NCBI RefSeq assembly: GCF_017357245.1 | Contig: NZ_CP071612.1 | Coordinates: forward strand, 2,607,001-2,671,000 | Direction: 5' to 3' | Source: Rhizobium bangladeshense | GTDB lineage: Bacteria > Pseudomonadota > Alphaproteobacteria > Rhizobiales > Rhizobiaceae | Length of the DNA: 64,000 nucleotides | In this document: positions 47,846 to 57,177 of the stretch, piece by piece | Position numbering within the stretch: position 1 is the first letter of the stretch | How the letters are laid out: every line of letters begins with the position of its first letter | Translations under genes and position numbers: made by a program | The notes under the pieces: generated by a model | Seen by the model: only the letters and a program-made list of their open reading frames with translations | Told to the model about the DNA's origin: nothing | Database searches by the model: none

Positions 47846-48331
47846 ATGACTCCCGATCCTACGGGCTACATTCGTGGAAACGACCTCATCCTGAAGCGTA
47901 CATTTCGCGCCCCCATTGATGACGTATGGACAAGCCTGACGAGTTCCAAACACACCGCGCTCTGGTTCGGTGGCTGGGAAGGCGACTCCGGCCCAGGAAA
48001 GGTCGTGCGCCTGCAATTGCGTTATGAAAAAGGTCAACCGTGGACGAACTTGATGATCGAGGAGTGCGAGGCACCTCGGCGTCTGGTCGTAACGATGAAG
48101 GACGACTACGGCGAGTGGCGCATCGAGCTGACGTTGACACAGACGAACGACAAGACGGAGTTGCGCTTCGTGCAGCCCCTGAGCGACCGGAAAGCCGCGG
48201 GCGACATAGCGCCGGGCTGGGAGTACTATCTCGACATGCTGGTCGCCGCACGCGAAGGCAAGACGCTGCCGTCCTTCGAGGATTATTACCCCTCACAAAA
48301 GGCACACTACCTAGCGTTCACGGACGACTGA
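47846..48331 (+). CDS. SRPBCC (AHSA1-type START) family protein
   Basis: A 161-residue protein of the SRPBCC fold. It shows LKRTFRAPIDDVWTSLTSSKHTALWFGGW, VVRLQLRYEKGQPW, RLVVTMKDDYGEWRIELTL and GWEYYLDMLVAAREG, the order typical of Aha1-like START proteins, which bind hydrophobic ligands. ATG 47846 follows GAAGGAGG. Its role is unknown. Confidence 0.88.
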   Translation: MTPDPTGYIRGNDLILKRTFRAPIDDVWTSLTSSKHTALWFGGWEGDSGPGKVVRLQLRYEKGQPWTNLMIEECEAPRRLVVTMKDDYGEWRIELTLTQTNDKTELRFVQPLSDRKAAGDIAPGWEYYLDMLVAAREGKTLPSFEDYYPSQKAHYLAFTDD

Positions 48332-48672
48332 TTGACTGCGGACTTGATATTCAAGGCTCTATTTGGAGGCCGCTTTGGACGAACGAATCGGCTTGATAGA
48401 TTAGCGTTGAGCGGCAATCAGTCCGCTCACGTTCACTGAGCGTGGGCGCGGTAGCCGACCTGCCAGCGAATATTGACCCCATTTTGTGGGTAATCAGGAT
48501 GGCGCGGAAGCGAGCGCATTGGCTGAACGCTCCAGCGCTGGCAGAGAGCGGACCCTACGAGCGCCAAATGCAGACACGCCTCTAACCGCCTTGGCGCGAA
48601 CCCTTCCACTCCCAATGCGCAGTTTCATAGTCCATTCGGCCGCTCCTGCTCGCCATTCTTGTCAGCGCACCG
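48332..48672. other. Intergenic region, nothing recognised
   Basis: About 340 bases between convergent genes. Open frames lack family marks, and no terminator hairpin with a T run is seen. Confidence 0.4.
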
Positions 48673-49191
48673 TCAGGCCCCCGCCGCCATCCTCTCCCGC
48701 ACCTCCAGAAACGCCGCCGTCAGCCGCGCCAGCACCGGCGAAGTCACAGTTCCGTTCGCCCCACCGATCGGATCGGCGATGTGGATTCGCCGGAGATCCT
48801 CCATGAATTCGTCCCAGAGCGGCTGCCCGCCCTCTTCGAGAAGCTGCGCGCGAATGCTCAGATCCTCGCTCACCGGCAGGTGCCGCCTTCCCCAGGCGCC
48901 GATCATGGCGAAGAGCGGAACGAGCTGGATCGCCGGCTCCGTCAGGCTATAGATTGCTTTCTGGCTATGGCTCGGATCGTCGCGCTTGCTGATGAAGCCG
49001 AGCGAAAGAAGCCGCTTCAGCCGGGCCGCCAAGATATTGGAGGCGATCCCCTCCTCCGAATGATTGAGCAGATCGCGGAAATGCCGTCGGTTGCCGAACA
49101 TGATGTCGCGGATGATAATCAGACTCCATCGGTCGCCCAGCACTTCCATCGTCAGGTTGATCGGGCAGCCGGACCGCAATTCTATATCCAC
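48673..49191 (-). CDS. HxlR-family transcriptional regulator
   Basis: A 172-residue winged-helix regulator. It has the HxlR pattern: SGCPINLTMEVLGDRWSLIIIRDIMFGNRR, HFRDLLNHSEEGIASNILAARLKRL and a winged beta hairpin with AIYSLTEPA. The single Cys near the N-terminus is where redox-sensing family members react. GTG 49191 is chosen as start because GGAGA lies just upstream; the frame is open to 49263. It is divergent from the reductase gene, its likely target. Confidence 0.9.
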   Translation of the reverse strand: MDIELRSGCPINLTMEVLGDRWSLIIIRDIMFGNRRHFRDLLNHSEEGIASNILAARLKRLLSLGFISKRDDPSHSQKAIYSLTEPAIQLVPLFAMIGAWGRRHLPVSEDLSIRAQLLEEGGQPLWDEFMEDLRRIHIADPIGGANGTVTSPVLARLTAAFLEVRERMAAGA

Positions 49192-49206
49192 TGGCGTCTC
49201 CTGTAA

Positions 49207-49253
49207 AAACCAGTTGCATAATAGGAGCACTCGTGAGAGAACACAACTAGTTT
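49207..49253. promoter_or_regulatory. Inverted repeat between HxlR and reductase genes
   Basis: AAACCAGTTG at 49207-49216 and CAACTAGTTT at 49244-49253 form inverted ten-base arms with one mismatch. They lie centrally in the 88-base divergent promoter region. Confidence 0.45.
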
Positions 49254-49279
49254 CAGATAGCAATCAGATGGAGGAAGGC

Positions 49280-49921
49280 ATGTCCAAGGTGCGTGTCGCA
49301 GGATTTTCAGTTTCTGTGGATGGTTTCGGCGCAGGGCCGGAGCAAAGCCTGAATGATCCGCTCGGAAAGCGAGGGCCGGAACTGTTTCAGTGGTTCTTCC
49401 ACACACGCACCTTCCGCGCGATGATGGGCAAGGACGATGGTTCGTCGGGCATCGACGAGGATTATGCGTCCCGTGCCATGGCCAATTTCGGAGCCTTCAT
49501 TCTCGGGCGCAACATGTTCGGCCCGATCCGCGGCGAGTGGCCCGACGATGCCTGGAAGGGCTGGTGGGGTCCGAACCCGCCTTATCACGCCCCCACCTAT
49601 ATCCTCACCCATTATCCACGCGAACCGCTCGTCATGGAGGGCGGCACCACCTTCCATTTCGTCACCGGCGGCATTCATGAGGCGCTCGATCAGGCGAAGG
49701 CGGCGGCCGGCGATAAGGATGTGAAGATCGGCGGCGGGGTGGCGACCGTCCGTCAATATCTGCAGGCAGGTCTGATCGACGAGCTGCATTTCGCCGTCTC
49801 GCCCGTCGTGCTCGGCAAGGGCGAGGCGATGTTTGCAGACATCGATCTTCCTGCGCTGGGCTTCCGCGTCACCGAGCATGTCGCCAGCGAAAAGGCCACA
49901 CATATCGTACTGGCGAAATAA
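49280..49921 (+). CDS. Dihydrofolate reductase-family protein (RibD C-terminal type)
   Basis: A 213-residue protein of the RibD_C/DHFR-like fold, a probable NADPH-dependent reductase. It shows VAGFSVSVDGFGAG, FILGRNMFGPIRGEW, FHFVTGGIHEALDQA, KIGGGVATVRQYLQAGLIDE and LHFAVSPVVLGKGEAMF, the standard segment order. ATG 49280 follows GGAGGAAGG. The divergent HxlR gene probably controls it; the substrate is unknown. Confidence 0.9.
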   Translation: MSKVRVAGFSVSVDGFGAGPEQSLNDPLGKRGPELFQWFFHTRTFRAMMGKDDGSSGIDEDYASRAMANFGAFILGRNMFGPIRGEWPDDAWKGWWGPNPPYHAPTYILTHYPREPLVMEGGTTFHFVTGGIHEALDQAKAAAGDKDVKIGGGVATVRQYLQAGLIDELHFAVSPVVLGKGEAMFADIDLPALGFRVTEHVASEKATHIVLAK

Positions 49922-50400
49922 CCGCGCCGCCGGTTCAATCCGGCCACCTCTCCGTCGTAAGCGGCGTCGGAAGCACACTCATCCGGCACCAGGACGAGCC
50001 GGCTGTCCTGCATATGCGCGAGAACGTGCCCTGGGATGAGACAGGCCCACCGACCGGGGTCGCGCATTATAGCAGACGCTCGTCCGTGCGGATCGAGCGG
50101 AGCCCGGCCGAGCAGAAGTCTTACGGGTTAGCCCGGAATGACGACGCGGGGAGTTCGGAGGGGGCCTTCCGCTTGCCATCGCCTTTTTCGGCATTCGCCT
50201 TCTGCGACACCGCCTATCCAGACTGCGCAGAACATAATGCTCAGCACTCCTGTTCCTCGACCTGTCGTGAAGTAAACATGTCCAAATAGCTTTGGCATTG
50301 CTGCAGAATGAGCGTAGAGTAAGCGTCATCGGCCCATCGGATCATTGGCAAGACGCTTGAGAGACCATCGTGTTCTAGCCGCCTTATAGAGGGTACGAAG
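49922..50400. other. Intergenic region with repeat-like sequence
   Basis: About 480 bases without a supported gene. Around 50123-50143, GGGTTAGCCCGGAATGACGA resembles a common rhizobial dispersed sequence. Around 50196-50228 there is a 30-base similarity to 24028-24060. Confidence 0.4.
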
Positions 50401-50604
50401 ATGCTCTTGTCGTTTATTTCACTCGACGACAGCGAAATAACCATCGTCACCGACGCCGTTCGGCAATGGTGCTGCGAGAAAAAGCTTGACATCGACAGCA
50501 TCGAAGGGCGCCGCGCCATCGCCGTTGCCGTAGACCTCGTTCAAATGAATCTCGCCCGGGACAGACTTCTTGCCGAACTGTCGAAGCAGTTGGACCACCG
50601 CTAG
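50401..50604 (+). CDS. Small hypothetical protein (67 aa)
   Basis: MLLSFISLDDSEITIVTDAV leads to RQWCCEKKLDIDSIEGRRAI and AVAVDLVQ. The pattern of a helix carrying W-C followed by an acidic loop and a second helix is familiar from small uncharacterised rhizobial proteins. ATG 50401 follows GAGGG. Confidence 0.6.
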   Translation: MLLSFISLDDSEITIVTDAVRQWCCEKKLDIDSIEGRRAIAVAVDLVQMNLARDRLLAELSKQLDHR

Positions 50605-50740
50605 ATATCGAAATCTGTCCATCATCTCTGCCGCACACATAGCCGTAACAGGTGTTGGATTGAGACGTCGGCGGATCAAGGAAAGCCTCTCATCCGCCGA
50701 GTTGCGGTCCACTATCAGGGTTTCACCCTGTCCCGCCGCA

Positions 50741-51070
50741 TTAGAGCTTTTCAAGGTTGGCAACGAACATGTCGACCATGGCCTCGGCATAGGCTTCGAT
50801 ATCCTCCAAACTTCTGGGAATCTCGGAGAACTGTTTGCCCACGGTGGCGAGGGTCGTAACGATCAGGTCTCCGGCAAACGCCCGGCTTGCCTCCGTTACC
50901 GACGGCAGCACCTCCTGCATGAACAGCCCGAAAATCCGATCTCCTGACGCCCTCGCCGCCTGCGCCTCCGGCGCATCCCGTTAGAGCGGCGCGGCGTCGT
51001 GAAGCGCCACCCACATCGCCGCTTCCTCACACTCGGAGCGAAGAAAGGCGTGAACAAGGATGCGCAGCCG
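50741..51070 (-). pseudogene. TetR-family regulator, C-terminal remnant with in-frame stop
   Basis: The minus strand reads LRILVHAFLRSECEEAAMWV and ALHDAAPL, then TAA at 50981-50983, then in the same frame RIFGLFMQEVLPSVTEASRA and EDIEAYAEAMVDMFVANLEKL to the stop at 50741. This is the C-terminal ligand domain of a TetR-type regulator. The N-terminal DNA-binding half is missing; the match stops near 51070, where an O-methyltransferase fragment begins on the other strand. Confidence 0.7.
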
Positions 51071-51072
51071 TT

Positions 51073-51230
51073 CGAAGGGCGGAAAGGGACTCTATCGTGA
51101 CATCCTGGAACTGGTGGAGGACCGCCTGAGGCCGGGTGCCCTCATCCTCGCCGACAATGCCGACCTCCCCCCCGCATATCTCGTCCGCGTTCTCTCCCCA
51201 CCGCAGGATAGCTCTCGCTCTGCCGTCCGA
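51073..51230 (+). pseudogene. O-methyltransferase, C-terminal remnant
   Basis: The plus strand encodes KGGKGLYRDILELVEDRLRP, then GALILADNADLPPAYLVRVLSP, the usual C-terminal part of class I O-methyltransferases. Beyond about 51200 the frame shifts and the ending is degraded. The SAM-binding first half is missing. It abuts the TetR remnant head to head, with no room for either promoter. A 37-codon frame at 51250-51363 follows but has no family marks. Confidence 0.65.
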
Positions 51231-51374
51231 ATGGTTATGCGCAACAGCAATGAAACCGCACGCTTCCTACGATTACTTGGCCTTCAGGCGCCGCGACCAT
51301 CCGGAGTGCCCTTTCCGGCTGTCGCCCGATTGGATATTGTCGCCGTCCATTGTTCATGAATGAGAGGTTTGCTT

Positions 51375-52373
51375 GTGAGTGTCGGTCTGATTGCCCTCCT
51401 TGATGATGTCGCTACGCTTGCAAAGGCGGCCGCCGCTTCTCTGGACGACGTGGTCGCCCACGCGGGCAGAGCCGGTGCCAAAGCCGCCGGCGTCGTGATC
51501 GACGACGCAGCCGTCACGCCGCGTTATGTGACCGGCCTTGCTGCCGCGCGCGAACTGCCGATCATCGCGAAGATCGCCATCGGTTCCCTCAAGAACAAAC
51601 TTCTGTTCCTCCTGCCGGCCGCACTCGTCCTCAGCCTTCTCGTGCCGCAGGCTGTGACGCCGCTGCTCATGCTCGGCGGGCTCTACCTCTGCTATGAAGG
51701 GGCCGAAAAGGTCTATGAACTCGTCATGCCGCACGCAGCCCATGCCCACGAGAATGCGCTCGAGACGATCAGCATCGATCCCAAGACCTTTGAGGACGAG
51801 AAGGTGGCGAGCGCCATCAGAACCGATTTCATCCTCTCGGCCGAGATCATGGCGATCACCCTTGGCTCCCTGTCTGAGTCCGGCCTAGCGATGCAGGCGC
51901 TGGTTCTCGCCCTGGTCGGCATTATGATCACCGCCGCTGTCTACGGTGTCGTCGCCTTGATCGTGAAGGCTGACGATTTCGGCCTCTGGCTTGCCCAACG
52001 CTCTTCCTCCGCTCCGGGAAGCACGTTCTTGCGCATGCTCGGGCGCGGCCTGGTGCAGGGCATGCCCTACCTTCTCAAGGTGCTTGGCCTCATCGGGACG
52101 GCGGCGATGATCTGGGTCGGCGGCGGCATCATCGTCCACGGTGCCGAAAGCTTCGGCTTTGCCTGGCTGAGCCATCTTCTTCACGATGCCGGGGAACGCG
52201 CCGCGCATGCAATTCCGGCGGTTAGCGGCGTCATTTCCTGGCTGGTCCAGGCTGCCGGCTCGGGTCTTGTCGGCATCCTCCTCGGGGTCGCGACCATCCC
52301 GGTCGTCAGCCACGTCGTAGCGCCTGCATGGCGGTGGTGCGCAACGCGGCTGCGCAGGATGAGAACTGCATAG
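51375..52373 (+). CDS. DUF808 (YedI-type) membrane protein
   Basis: A 332-residue inner-membrane protein of the DUF808 family. It shows SVGLIALLDDVATLAKAAAASLDDV, AGVVIDDAAVTPRYV, GGLYLCYEGAEKV and AHAHENALETISIDPKTFEDEKV, then several membrane helices. A GTG at 51375 with GAGAGG upstream starts the family pattern; ATG 51360 would add five residues. Function unknown; possibly a transport-related protein. Confidence 0.92.
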   Translation: MSVGLIALLDDVATLAKAAAASLDDVVAHAGRAGAKAAGVVIDDAAVTPRYVTGLAAARELPIIAKIAIGSLKNKLLFLLPAALVLSLLVPQAVTPLLMLGGLYLCYEGAEKVYELVMPHAAHAHENALETISIDPKTFEDEKVASAIRTDFILSAEIMAITLGSLSESGLAMQALVLALVGIMITAAVYGVVALIVKADDFGLWLAQRSSSAPGSTFLRMLGRGLVQGMPYLLKVLGLIGTAAMIWVGGGIIVHGAESFGFAWLSHLLHDAGERAAHAIPAVSGVISWLVQAAGSGLVGILLGVATIPVVSHVVAPAWRWCATRLRRMRTA

Positions 52374-52772
52374 GCGAGCAGTACCAGGTGTTGTGACTAT
52401 GCCATGCGCCGCGCAGGAGGCGTCGGGATGGCTCAGGAGCCGTCACCTGCCCCGCCGGGCGACGAAGCGCCTGCGCCGCGGCCCAATCAGATACTGCGGC
52501 CGACGCCGGCACCGTCAATGGTACACCTTTCGCATAAGCGCGTTGCGCCGCAAATGATCGCGTCCATGTTCTTCTCGGCCCAGTGAGTGAGTGCCGAAAC
52601 GGTATCCGTGCCGCCGACTATGCCGCAGCGCTGAAAGCACAACTCCGGCACGCGGACGGCGGCTCGCCGGCGTCCGCGCCGCTTCAGCCTCCCCTTGGGC
52701 GCCCCGCAGCAGCCTCGAAGGACGATGCCCACCGGCGGCATCCTATATGGCTGGTGCGATACATACGCGACC
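52374..52772. other. Intergenic region with a degenerate family B repeat
   Basis: About 400 bases between convergent genes. Around 52690-52735, GGGCGCCCCGCAGCAGCCTC followed by GAAGGACGATG resembles family B. No gene is supported. Confidence 0.4.
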
Positions 52773-53231
52773 CTACCGCAACGGCAGTTCGAAACTCCGC
52801 TTCAGCGTTTCCATCGGCACGTCGGTCTTGACGCTGAGGACGCTCGGAATGCGCGTCAAGTGGTCGGCCTGGAAACGCCAGTAGCTGTGCAGGTCGGCAG
52901 TGACGATCCGAAGTACGGCATCACATTCTCCAGTCGTCAGGTAACATTCCATCACCTCGGGAAACCGCCTGACGGCCTCGGCAAACCGTAGTGTGACCTC
53001 CGCATCCTGCGTCTTGAACCAGACGCGGGCAAAAACCGTCAGCCCCGCCCCGACCTTTGCCGGATCCAGGACAGCGACATAGCGATCGATGATCCCGGCC
53101 TCTTCCAGAAGGCGCACCCGGCGCAGGCAGGGCGAGGGTGAGAGTCCTACCTCTCGTGCCAGCTCGACATTTGAAATGCGTCCGTCTCGCTGCAGCACGC
53201 GCAGAATACGGCGGTCGATCGCGTCCATCAT
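52773..53231 (-). CDS. Lrp/AsnC-family transcriptional regulator
   Basis: A 152-residue Lrp-type regulator. The N-terminal helix-turn-helix is MDAIDRRILRVLQRDGRISN with VELAREVGLSPSPCLRRVRLLEEAG; the C-terminal RAM (ligand) domain has VFARVWFKT, PEVMECYLTTGECDAVLRIV and LTRIPSVLSVKTDV. Several Met codons between 53228 and 53252 make the exact start uncertain. It is divergent from the argG-type gene and likely controls it in response to an amino acid. Confidence 0.93.
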   Translation of the reverse strand: MMDAIDRRILRVLQRDGRISNVELAREVGLSPSPCLRRVRLLEEAGIIDRYVAVLDPAKVGAGLTVFARVWFKTQDAEVTLRFAEAVRRFPEVMECYLTTGECDAVLRIVTADLHSYWRFQADHLTRIPSVLSVKTDVPMETLKRSFELPLR

Positions 53232-53266
53232 GACCGGCATTTTATAGCTCACAATCGTCTCATAGT

Positions 53267-53279
53267 GGCATAATATGCC
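53267..53279. promoter_or_regulatory. Palindrome between Lrp and argG genes
   Basis: GGCATA-A-TATGCC is a perfect palindrome with a single central base, in the 133-base divergent promoter region. It is a good candidate Lrp-type operator. Confidence 0.5.
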
Positions 53280-53364
53280 TCACTTCTGCAGTTTTTGGGG
53301 ATTTTCGCAAGCTTCTTGCGCATGATTTGGCCTATCGTTCCACGCATCAATGTGGAGATGGCTG

Positions 53365-54579
53365 ATGGCAGGAAACATAGAGAAGATCGTGCTCGCTTAT
53401 TCGGGCGGGCTGGACACCTCGATCATCCTCAGGTGGTTGCAGGAAACTTACGGATGCGAGGTGGTGACCTTCACCGCCGATCTAGGCCAGGGTGAAGAGC
53501 TGGAACCAGCGCGGGCAAAGGCAGCAACGTTTGGAGCGAAGGACATCCGCATCGTTGATCTGCGTGAGGAATTCGTCCGCGACTTCGTCTTTCCGATGCT
53601 GCGGGCAAACGCGCTTTATGAGGGGCTGTATCTCCTTGGCAGTTCGATCGCGCGGCCGCTGATCGCCAAGCATCTTGTCGCCATTGCCCGGGAGGTTGGC
53701 GCAGACGCTGTTGCCCATGGCGCAACGGGCAAGGGCAATGACCAGGTCCGCTTCGAGCTGGCCGTCAATGCGCTCGACCCGTCGATGAAGATCATTGCTC
53801 CCTGGCGTCAATGGAACATTCTTTCCCGCACGCAGCTTCTGGAATATGCCGAAAAGCATCGGATCCCCGTGCCGAGCGACAAATTCGGCGAGGCGCCGTT
53901 CTCGATCGACGCCAACCTTCTACACACATCGACTGAAGGCAGAATTCTTGAAGATCCGGCAGAGGTCGCACCCGATCACATCTACCGGCGCACGGTCGAT
54001 CCCATCCACGCTCCCGATGCCCCTGAGATCGTCACCATCGGCTTTGAGAGCGGTGATCCGATTTCTCTGAACGGCAAGGCGATGAGACCGGCAGTCTTGT
54101 TGACCGAACTCAACGAAATAGGCGGCCGGCATGGCATCGGGCGGCTCGATCTGGTTGAAAATCGCTTTATCGGGATGAAGTCGAGAGGCGTATATGAGAC
54201 ACCGGGAGGAACGATCCTGCTTGCCGCACATCGCGGGATTGAATCCATCACGCTCGATCGCGCCGCCGCACATCTGAAGGATGAGATCATGCCGCGCTAC
54301 GCCGAGCTGATCTACAACGGCTTCTGGTTCGCACCCGAGCGGGAGATGCTGCAGGCCCTAGTCGACCGAAGTCAGGCCTTCGTCAGCGGTGAAGTGACGG
54401 TGAGGCTCTATAAGGGAAGCGCCTCGGTCATCTCTCGCACCTCGCCTTGCTCACTCTATTGCGCCGACCTCGCCACCTTCGAGGAAAGCTCCATCGCCTA
54501 CGATCATCATGATGCCGAAGGCTTCATCAGGCTCAACGGACTGCGGCTCAGGAGTTGGGCAGCTCGCAATAGGCAATGA
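53365..54579 (+). CDS. argG: Argininosuccinate synthase
   Basis: A 404-residue enzyme that joins citrulline and aspartate using ATP, the penultimate step of arginine synthesis. It has the PP-loop [52 protein letters not shown] and [27 protein letters not shown] 53365 starts the family pattern. It reads as more divergent than the housekeeping rhizobial ArgG I remember, so it may be a second copy; its divergent Lrp regulator supports a catabolic or conditional role. Confidence 0.93.
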   Translation: MAGNIEKIVLAYSGGLDTSIILRWLQETYGCEVVTFTADLGQGEELEPARAKAATFGAKDIRIVDLREEFVRDFVFPMLRANALYEGLYLLGSSIARPLIAKHLVAIAREVGADAVAHGATGKGNDQVRFELAVNALDPSMKIIAPWRQWNILSRTQLLEYAEKHRIPVPSDKFGEAPFSIDANLLHTSTEGRILEDPAEVAPDHIYRRTVDPIHAPDAPEIVTIGFESGDPISLNGKAMRPAVLLTELNEIGGRHGIGRLDLVENRFIGMKSRGVYETPGGTILLAAHRGIESITLDRAAAHLKDEIMPRYAELIYNGFWFAPEREMLQALVDRSQAFVSGEVTVRLYKGSASVISRTSPCSLYCADLATFEESSIAYDHHDAEGFIRLNGLRLRSWAARNRQ

Positions 54580-54863
54580 GCGCCTGATTTACCTCAGCGG
54601 CGCCATCCTAAGCATCTGCAGATGCCCTCATCGAGGGCATCGTGGTCGACATCAACCCGATCGTGCTCGGCGAATTCCTCTGCGTCCCCGCGGCCGAACC
54701 ACCTACTCCACGAGTGCACACCGAAACAATTCAAACGATTTTAAACAGCCCACCAAAAAGTTAATCGATTTTAATTCTATCCTTCAATTTTTCTTGTTGC
54801 GACGCAAAAGAATTTAGCCATTAATTTCCGCAGGTGCTAAGTAGGTTCATTGGAGGAACTCGC
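54580..54863. other. Intergenic region after argG
   Basis: About 285 bases, AT-rich at 54720-54830. At 54623-54700 a frame reads ALIEGIVVDINPIVLGEFLC, which loosely recalls a PIN-toxin fragment, but it is too short to assign. No gene is called. Confidence 0.35.
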
Positions 54864-55037
54864 ATGACTGTGACATTTCCGCTGACCGAGAAGCGCGACG
54901 CGGAGGCGTTGCTGAAGCACCTGATGGTGCACAAACTCAGCTTTCCCGGAAACTGCGTCGTTTCGCTCAAGGCGCACGTTGCCCATGTCTCATCCTCTCA
55001 TACAACAGCACTCGGCACCGCCCGTACTGCCTGGTAG
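54864..55037 (+). CDS. Small hypothetical protein (57 aa)
   Basis: MTVTFPLTEKRDAEALLKHL starts eight bases after a strong GGAGG. It continues with VHKLSFPGNCVVSLKAHVAH. No family is recognised; the ribosome site is the main support. Confidence 0.45.
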   Translation: MTVTFPLTEKRDAEALLKHLMVHKLSFPGNCVVSLKAHVAHVSSSHTTALGTARTAW

Positions 55038-55325
55038 ATTGACGTCCCCAGCTTCGATTGGATGGTAAAGGGAAAGGTTTGCCCTTGAGGCATCCTCGCC
55101 CGTTCATCTGGCGGTATTCCTGCTCTGCCCTGGGGAAGAGGAGCCGAATGCTGTCATTGCAGCAGAGGAAGGAAGGCAGAACACAGCCTCAGCGTTTCAT
55201 GAATGATCGAATGCCAATCGCGGCCGACAGTCATTGCTGTGCCGGCAGAAATTCCTATTCTGGGCGCCGCCGATGGCGAGGAAAAGCCGGGTTACCGGCC
55301 GCACGATAGGAATTTAGGTCCCATC

Positions 55326-56120
55326 ATGACTGCTCTGACACCAATCCCTTATCTCAAACAAGGCGTGCTCGCAGCGGCCATGATGCTGGCGGCAATGACG
55401 ACATCCCTGCATCAAGCGCATGCCGAACCGTGCGAAGCGGAAACTTTCGAAGAGGCGGCATACGTCGTCTGCACTCTGGGAGAGGGAAAATCCGACCTGC
55501 GCCTGTTCTGGAAAGGCCCCGATGGCGAACCATACCGCAGTTTTTCAAGCCTTGCCGAAACCGTTCGCTCCGAAGGGAAAACGCTAGCCTTGGCTGTCAA
55601 CGCCGGAATGTATCGGGCTGATTTCTCGCCGATGGGACTATATGTCGAGAACGCCATGGAATTGAAACCTGCCAATACGGCAGCGGCCAGAGGCTCTGCC
55701 GGCCAGGTTCCGAATTTCTACAAAAAGCCGAACGGCGTGTTCTTTCTTGGTGAAGCAGGCGCCGGCATACTTCCGACCGATGAATTTCTGACGCGCGCCC
55801 CAAAAGTGCGGTTCGCCACGCAGTCCGGCCCAATGCTCGTCATCGCCGGCAAGCTGAACCCGATCTTCATCGTCGGGTCCACAGACAGAACCCGCCGAAG
55901 CGGAGTCGGCGTCTGCGCGAGCGGCGCGGTGCGTTTCGCGATCAGCGAAGACAGTGTCAATTTCCACGATTTCGCGCGACTCTTCCGCGACCAACTGAAA
56001 TGTCCCGACGCCTTGTTTCTCGATGGTGGACGTGGTGTTGGACTCTTCTATCCGCCGCTGGGTCGCAACGACCGCTCCTGGCACGGCGGCTACGGCCCTA
56101 TCTTCGGGCTTGTGGAATAG
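55326..56120 (+). CDS. Exported phosphodiester glycosidase-family protein (NAGPA/DUF2233)
   Basis: A 264-residue periplasmic protein with a signal peptide (GVLAAAMMLAAMTTSLHQAHA). The mature part has LALAVNAGMYRADFSPMGLYV, KKPNGVFFLGEAG, ATQSGPMLVIAGKLN and FLDGGRGVGLFYPP, as in the NAGPA/DUF2233 family, members of which cleave sugar phosphodiesters. The substrate here is unknown; envelope glycans are possible. The frame is open upstream to 55203, but 55326 begins the signal peptide. Confidence 0.85.
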   Translation: MTALTPIPYLKQGVLAAAMMLAAMTTSLHQAHAEPCEAETFEEAAYVVCTLGEGKSDLRLFWKGPDGEPYRSFSSLAETVRSEGKTLALAVNAGMYRADFSPMGLYVENAMELKPANTAAARGSAGQVPNFYKKPNGVFFLGEAGAGILPTDEFLTRAPKVRFATQSGPMLVIAGKLNPIFIVGSTDRTRRSGVGVCASGAVRFAISEDSVNFHDFARLFRDQLKCPDALFLDGGRGVGLFYPPLGRNDRSWHGGYGPIFGLVE

Positions 56121-56262
56121 ACACGAGGGAATTCGGCTTTCATCGGGCTACGTGATCCGTCAGCCGGGACAGTGCGGGGAAAGCGATATACTGATGGCAA
56201 TTGCGGTCGCTGCGCGATTACGGCAGGATGCGGCGCTTGAACCAGGAATTGAACTCACGCTC

Positions 56263-56664
56263 ATGCTGACGGGCTCATGTCATTGCGGCAAGGCGGGCTG
56301 GACACTAGAAGGCGATCCGGGTTCGATCACCGCGTGCAACTGCACCCTCTGCCGACGCTACGGCACGCTCTGGGCGTATGATTACGAAGGAGAGCGTATC
56401 GCGCTCACCGGCCAGACGGCCTCCTATACCCGCTCCGGCAGGGAGGCGTCGTCTCTTGAAATCTTGTTCTGCCCATCCTGCGCCTGCGTCTTGAGCTGGC
56501 GCGGTCTGCGCCTGCAAAAGGACGGCCGCCGCCGCATGGCCGTTAACATGCGGCTTGCGCCGCCGGAGCTCGTCGCTGATCTCCCCATCGATCATTTCGA
56601 CGGGCTGGAAACATTCGAAGACCTTCCCTCCGACGGGCGCTGCGTACGCGATCTCTGGTTCTGA
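56263..56664 (+). CDS. GFA-family zinc protein
   Basis: A 133-residue protein of the GFA/CENP-V family, which includes glutathione-dependent formaldehyde-activating enzyme homologues. The zinc-binding cysteines are in GSCHCGKAGW, CNCTLCRRYG and FCPSCACVLSW. The C-terminal LPIDHFDGLETFEDLPSDGR with CVRDLWF is repeated in the remnant at 24647-24730. ATG 56263 begins the family pattern. Function in this genome is unknown. Confidence 0.9.
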   Translation: MLTGSCHCGKAGWTLEGDPGSITACNCTLCRRYGTLWAYDYEGERIALTGQTASYTRSGREASSLEILFCPSCACVLSWRGLRLQKDGRRRMAVNMRLAPPELVADLPIDHFDGLETFEDLPSDGRCVRDLWF

Positions 56665-56703
56665 CAGCCTGGCTTCTGTCGGCTTCAGGCAGGCGATGGC
56701 GCC

Positions 56704-57177
56704 TCAGCCGCGCCGGGCCGCCTCGATCGCTGCGACATCGATCTTTCTCATCGTCATCATCGCGTCAAAAGAACGCTTTGCCTGGTCACCACCGGCAGAG
56801 AGTGCTTCGGAGAGGACGCGCGGCGTGATCTGCCAGGACAAGCCCCACTTGTCCTTGCACCAGCCACACTCGCTTTCCTGGCCGCCATTGCCGACGATGG
56901 CGTTCCAATAGCGATCAGTTTCTTCCTGATCCTCCGTGGCGATCTGAAACGAAAAGGCTTCGCTGTGCTTGAATGCAGGACCGCCGTTCAGGCCGATGCA
57001 AGCGACACCCGCAACGGTGAATTCAACAACCAGCACATCGCCCTGCTTGCCGTCAGGATAGTCTCCCGGCGCACGCATGACGGCTCCCACTGCACTGTCA
57101 GGGAAAGTCGCTGCATAAAAGCGGGCGGCATCCTCAGCGTCTTTGTCGTACCATAGGCAGATCGTGTTCTTTGCCAT
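56704..57177 (-). CDS. VOC-family protein (PhnB-like)
   Basis: A 157-residue vicinal-oxygen-chelate fold protein. It shows ICLWYDKDAEDAARFYAATF, LVVEFTVAGVACIGLNGGP, FSFQIATEDQEETDRYW and GWCKDKWGLSWQITP, matching the PhnB/3-demethylubiquinone-like subgroup annotated in many genomes. ATG 57177 follows AAGGA. Substrate unknown. Confidence 0.9.
   Translation of the reverse strand: MAKNTICLWYDKDAEDAARFYAATFPDSAVGAVMRAPGDYPDGKQGDVLVVEFTVAGVACIGLNGGPAFKHSEAFSFQIATEDQEETDRYWNAIVGNGGQESECGWCKDKWGLSWQITPRVLSEALSAGGDQAKRSFDAMMTMRKIDVAAIEAARRG

Noticed and set aside
51250..51363. A 37-codon frame overlapping the DUF808 start
   Set aside because: It lies in decayed O-methyltransferase sequence and has no motif or good ribosome site.
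54623..54700. Possible PIN-domain toxin fragment after argG
   Set aside because: Only about 20 residues are suggestive, with no antitoxin or conserved acidic set.
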